The notes beneath the pieces are model-generated. The model did no database searches, was not told the origin of the DNA, and was given only the letters and a program-made list of their open reading frames with translations. Below, in pieces: positions 8,701 through 14,700 of a DNA stretch of 15,204 nucleotides. Every line of letters starts with the position of its first letter. Position 1 is the stretch's first letter. Location: NCBI GenBank assembly GCA_034409055.1, contig DAOUMU010000442.1, positions 1 through 15,204 of the forward strand, in the 5' to 3' direction. This DNA comes from DAOUMU01 sp034409055 (GTDB taxonomy: Bacteria; Chloroflexota; Anaerolineae; 4572-78; J111). Both the position numbers and the translations under genes were made by a program.

Positions 8701-11700
8701 TGTACTGAACTTTACCGCCGATCCCCTAACCGGCCCCGTACCGCTGACCGTCACCTTCACCAACCTGGCCACGCCGACCCAGGCGATTACCGGTTACCTG
8801 TGGGACTACGGCGACGGCATCACCAACACCACGGCGGCCTTAAACCATACTCACCAATATACCCAGGCCGGAGTCTATACCGTCAGCCTGACGGCAACCG
8901 GACCGGGAATCAGCCCTACACTCACCCGGCCAAATTACATTACCGCCACTCCACCGGTGACAAGCACCCCTCTCAATCTGACCTGGTGGGATGACGACTT
9001 CTTCTATCGCCGGCGGATGACCTTAACCGGACCGCTCTCCTACACCTTGGGTGTGACTAACGTTCTGGAGGTCACCCTGGATACGACCACGCTGATTGCC
9101 GAGGATAAGTTGCGCCTCGACGGCCACGATCTGCGGGTATTGTATTGGGACGAGACGAGCGGCTGGCGCGAATTACCACGCGGTCTGGCCGAGTTGAACA
9201 CAGTCAATACGACGGTGCGTTTTCCTTTACAAGCGACCATCACCGATACCAGCGATAGCTACTACGTCTATTACGGCAACACCGTGGCCGGATTCCCTCC
9301 CCAACTGTATCAAACGGTCGACCAGACCCCGAGCCTGAGTTACGGCCCTGAACAAACGCCGGTGGTGACGGTCACTTTACAGGCAGGCGTGGGAGGCAGC
9401 CTGACTTCGGCCGAGGGTAATTTTACCGTCGACTTCCCCCCGGCAGCGGTCGAACAAACGCTGGTAGTGACCCACACGCCCCACCAAGCTACGGTGGGCC
9501 AGGGACCAGACCAGTTGAACCGGTTTGCCTTGCTGGCCAGTATGACCGATGGCACCCCCGTCCAGCAATTTACTGCGCCGTTGACGCTGACCTTAAACTA
9601 TGCCGGACTGGGCCTGGATTCCCAAGAGGAGGAAACGATTCTCTTCTTCTACTGGGATGAGGTTGAGGCTGGCTGGCAGCCTATTAGCACTACCGTGGAC
9701 GTAAATACCGACCTGGCCACGACCACGCTGGATCACTTTACCGACTTTTCCATCAATAAGAATTTTGGTCTGGGCGGACCACCACCGCTGCGACGGTTGC
9801 CCACCGTTAATGGGAACGGAGTGGACCTGTTAACCGGAGCGGCGACTTATGTTTATCCGCTGGAGGTACCGCCGGGTACCAACGGTATGCAGCCCAACTT
9901 GAGCCTGGTTTATCACTCCGGCGCGGCTGACACCCGCCTGGATCAGCAGGCCGGCCTGGTCGGCCACGGCTTTGAGTTGGCCGGTTTGGGCTGGATTCAA
10001 CTCGATCCTGATGATCAGACGACCTATTATCTCAACCTAAACGGCGTCAGCGAGAAACTTATTCCAGAAGAAGATAACATTTACCATACCGAACGCGAAA
10101 CCTTCTGGCGGATTGAGCGAAAGGAGAATGGAACCAATGGGATTGACAATATTTATTGGTTGGTGACGACCCAGGACGGCACGCAATATCAGTTCGGCGA
10201 CACGCCTCAGTCAGAGGCGCGTGGAATAACAATTACCTTTACGCATCGAGTAGACATCTACCACCTGACTAAAGTTCAGGATGTCTATAGCAACACGATG
10301 GTTATCGAATACGAGCCAATAACGGACACAGTTACAAGACCTTACCCCCCTCCGGCTGGTTCTCGAACTGTTGAATATGATCAAGCAATCAGACCCGTCT
10401 CAATTACTTATACCATCAACGCAGGCATTCCCGGCACTCGTTCGATTTCTTTTGGGTATGATAATTTGCCCAAGGACAATGAAAAACGTGATGGCCTGCG
10501 GTTGGACCTGCCTGATCCTTACGAACGGGATCCGGGCCAAAATTACGGACATCCCCAAATGCTTAAGGAAATTGAAATGAAGGTTGATGGCCAACCGGTC
10601 CGCACTTACCACTTGAGCTACACCTACTACAAACAAGAGGATAAATTAGACCAAGATTTACCCTATGGTCCGCAATATTATCACCTGATGCTAACCGGCA
10701 TCACCGAAGACGCTGGGGAGGATAACTTCCTCCCAACAACCACTCTGACCTACACCCAAACCGGTCACCTGGAGAAGATTGATAATGGCTACGGTGGACA
10801 GGTAGGCTATACATACCAACCGGTTGACTACTTCACTCACTTTATTACCGACATAGTCGACGGTTATGAAATCGTTGTTGACCAGTGTGGGGTGGATAAT
10901 GTGGACCGCTGGCAGGTGACCACCAGAACCATCACTTCCACCGTTGGTGGAGATTTAGCTAATTACAGCTACGACTATACCTCGGCCTTTGATCCCGGTC
11001 AGGATTTCCGAGGTCATCAAGGGGTGGTGGTAACTATGCCGACGGGAGATGTCACTAATTATACCTTCTCCCTGGGCAAATACGACCCGGAAGTCAGACC
11101 AGATTGTGCCACAGTCGCAGCCGACGAGCCGCTGTGGGGCAAGCCTCTTAAAGTTGTCGTTTTTGACGACGAGGATGTTCAACTCAGCACCGTGGAAACC
11201 GGCTACACCATTGCCTACCCCTTTCCCGGTACCCACTTTGTGGCCCCGGAAGCGATTACGACCACTCTCAGCGGTGAATCGAATAATGCCACTACGGTTG
11301 TCACCTACACCTACAACACCGAAACCGGCCAGGTGACCGGTATCGGCGAGTGGGGTTTCCCCGACGATGTAAAAGACGGACGATTGACCAACATAGATTA
11401 TGACTATACCGGGGCCGGTATCTACACCCTACCTGACCTGGTGCAGGTCAAGGATGAAGCCGGTACGTTGCTGGCCGAAACGGATTATCACTACCTCATG
11501 AAAGCCGGTTGGCCGGTGGGAGCCATTGACACAGCCATCATCACCCGCACCGATACCGTCAGCGATACCCACCTGGTGACTGTCATCGGCTATGACAAGT
11601 ACGGCAACGTGGAGCACTGGCGTACCGGTCCCGATGCTGATCGAAATATCTCCATCGAATACGATCAGACATATTACACTTTCCCTCACGTCATTACCTA

Positions 11701-14700
11701 TCCAGATGAGCTCGGCACCGAGACGGCCGAGTACGAGGCGGCCTTTGGCTTGCCGCTGTCGATCACCGACCTGAACGAGGACACTACGCAGTACGGCTAC
11801 GACGACTTCGGGCGGATCCAAGTCATCACCGATGCTTTGGGTATAGAAACCAAATATGAGTACGATGATGACGGTGGTCAGGGCCTGGCGATCACCATCA
11901 CCCAGGCAGCCAACACTTCCGACGCCTTCACCACCATCCAAAAATATGATGGGCTGGGCCAGTTGGTTCAAATGCGCGAACCGGATGAAACCGACCAGCT
12001 CAAGACCGACTTTGGCTACGACGGCCTGGGACGGCAAATCAAGGTGTCATTGCCCTACACGACTGCCCGCTTGGCATGGACGACCGTAATCACTTACGAC
12101 GCTCTGGGCCGGCCTACGGCGGTCGACCACCTGACAAACGGCCTGACCACCTACGAATACGATGGTAAGGAGATCACGGTCAAGCGAGGCGATCCTGACA
12201 GCCCGGCCTACCAGGCCCAATATGAGCTGACCGCCTTGGGCCAGGTAGCCGCCGTGCGCGAGATCAGCGGGACTAATACCTACACCACCCGCTACAACTA
12301 CAGCCCGCTGGGGAATCTGACCACCATCACGGACACCAATGATAATACCACGATCATCACCTACGACGGCCTGGGGCGCAAGATTGCCCAAGATGATATG
12401 GACATGGGCCGCTGGCGCTATACGTACGATCCCCACGGCAACTTGGAAACCCAAACCGACGCCCGGGAAGTGGTAACCACCTTTACCTACGATGGCCTGA
12501 ACCGGTTGACGGGTAAAACGTACAATACGACCGCCGCCCCTGAGGTGGCCACCACCGCCTCCGTCGTTTACACTTACACTGGCGGTTTGCGTACCCAAAT
12601 GAAGGACGGTGCTGGTCACACCACCTGGCAGTACGACGTAGGCCGGCCGGTGACGGAGACGAAAGTGATTGCGGGACAGGTGTTCACCACCAACTACCGT
12701 TACGACGCTCTGGGCCGCCTGCAAACGATGACCTATCCTGACAACGAAGTGGTCACCACCACCTACAACGGGCGCGGGCTGCCGGAAACGGTCACCGGCT
12801 ACAGCAGCTACCTGTCGGCTGCCGGCTACAACGGACCGGGTCTGCCGGTTACCTGGGGGCTAGGGGGCGTGGTTACTCAAACCACCAACTTTTTTGAGGC
12901 CAACCCCTTGCGCCCGCAGACGATGACGGCCAATGGCGGCAGCTTGCAGAATTTGACTTTCGACTTTGACCAGTTAGGCCGCCTTAAAGCTTACCAGGAT
13001 GGTATCCACAGCATTAGCCTGGATTACGATCAGTACGACCCTCTCAACCGGCTGCGGCACGTGGCAGGAGGGAGCTATACACAACTATATGACTACGATG
13101 ATCTTGGCAACTTGACCATCCGCCGCGACGGTCTGACTTTGGACTACACTGCGGCCGACAGCCGGCCCCACGCTCCCGGCCAGGTCATTAGCGGGTCTGA
13201 CACAATCAACCTGAACTACGACGCCAACGGCAATATGACCACCAAAACCCTGGGCAGCAGTCAGGTCATCACCTACACTTACGATGCCGAAAACCGGCTG
13301 ACAGCAGTCATCAGCGACACCGGTACAGGGGTACTGACCAGCACCTTTGTCTACGATGGTGACGGGCAGTTGGTCAAACAGATAACTTCAAGCAGTGGAA
13401 CCACCTATCACGTGGGGGATTATTATCAGCGCCTGATCACGACGGCAAGCTCCAGCCCGCCTGAGCCTGAGTACTGGCCGCCCACCACCCCACTCACTTG
13501 GACCCTGAAGGCGGCGATTAAAGGCGGTCCGCAACTGACGACCGATGGCGAACGTATTTTCTCCATCTACGGTGATATATCCTGGGGCAGCAGTGTTTAT
13601 GTATACTATCCCATCACAAACACCAGTCTAATGATTGGATCCAACCTGCCAGGTACCAATCAATGTAATAAGATTGTGTACTTCAAAGGCGAACTTTACG
13701 TGCTCTGTGCGGGGCAAGTATTGAAATGGAACGGCACCCCGGACAGTTGGACGACCGTTCTGGAAGGATTATCTGCCCATAGCGCCCTGTGGACTGACGG
13801 CACTTATTTGGTCACCACCGTTGAGAGCGTTGAGGGAATGGTGCCCTATTATACAGATGGAACGGGTGGTTTTACGGCAGGCACCTTTTCAGATGGGATT
13901 AATTCGGATCGTCGTTTGGTCAATCAAACCTATAGTGACAGTTGTTACCAGGGGAGTAGTCTGGGCATCTATCGAGATTTTATGAGAAGTTTCACCAACA
14001 AAGAGACTGACCTTTACCAATGGCAAACTAATCAGTTCGTCAAAGTGGTTGACAGCTTTGGCTATGGCGGTACGACTGGCAAAAAATTCTTGACAAGTGA
14101 TCAGCTCTTTGTCTGGCAAAACTCCTTCGGCAACCTCCAATATAGCCCTGATTTGATCAATTGGCAGAACTCGTATACCGGTTCGATTCCGTCAACTAAT
14201 CTACCTTATCCAGTCGGGCGGCGCTGTACCCGGCAAAACTATGTTACAAGCTGTTACATTTCTTACTGGAACCCCCAATTGAATACTTTTGTCAATCCAG
14301 AATATGTCACTGGTACGAGCCTGCGTCAAGTCATCCGGCTCAATGATGGTTCACTGTATGTGGCCAGTGGCGACTCGGTCGTGGGTGTTTATAAACGGAG
14401 TGAACCTGTTCCCGTCGACGTTCCACCCTCTCCGCCAACCAGTACCTTGGAGGTACAGGTCATCAAACGCTACTACGCTGGCGAGCAACAACTTGCCCTC
14501 AAGGTAGATGATCAGCTATACTATACCCTGCCCGACCCGACCGGCACCTCCCTCACCCTCACCGATGCCACCGGCAACGAAGCCGGCCACATCCTGTACG
14601 ATGCCTACGGTGGGGTGTTGACCAGCACCATTCCGGCTACGTTGACCGAAGCCTTAGCCGGGCAGGGTGCCATCGCAGATCCCGCCACCGGCTTGATCCA

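Noticed and set aside
3392..12724. Several minus-strand open frames of 100-225 codons across the giant gene
   Set aside because: Their sequences show no domain pattern, they lie opposite recognisable PKD, propeller and YD repeats, and they arise from the GC-rich codon bias of the plus-strand gene.
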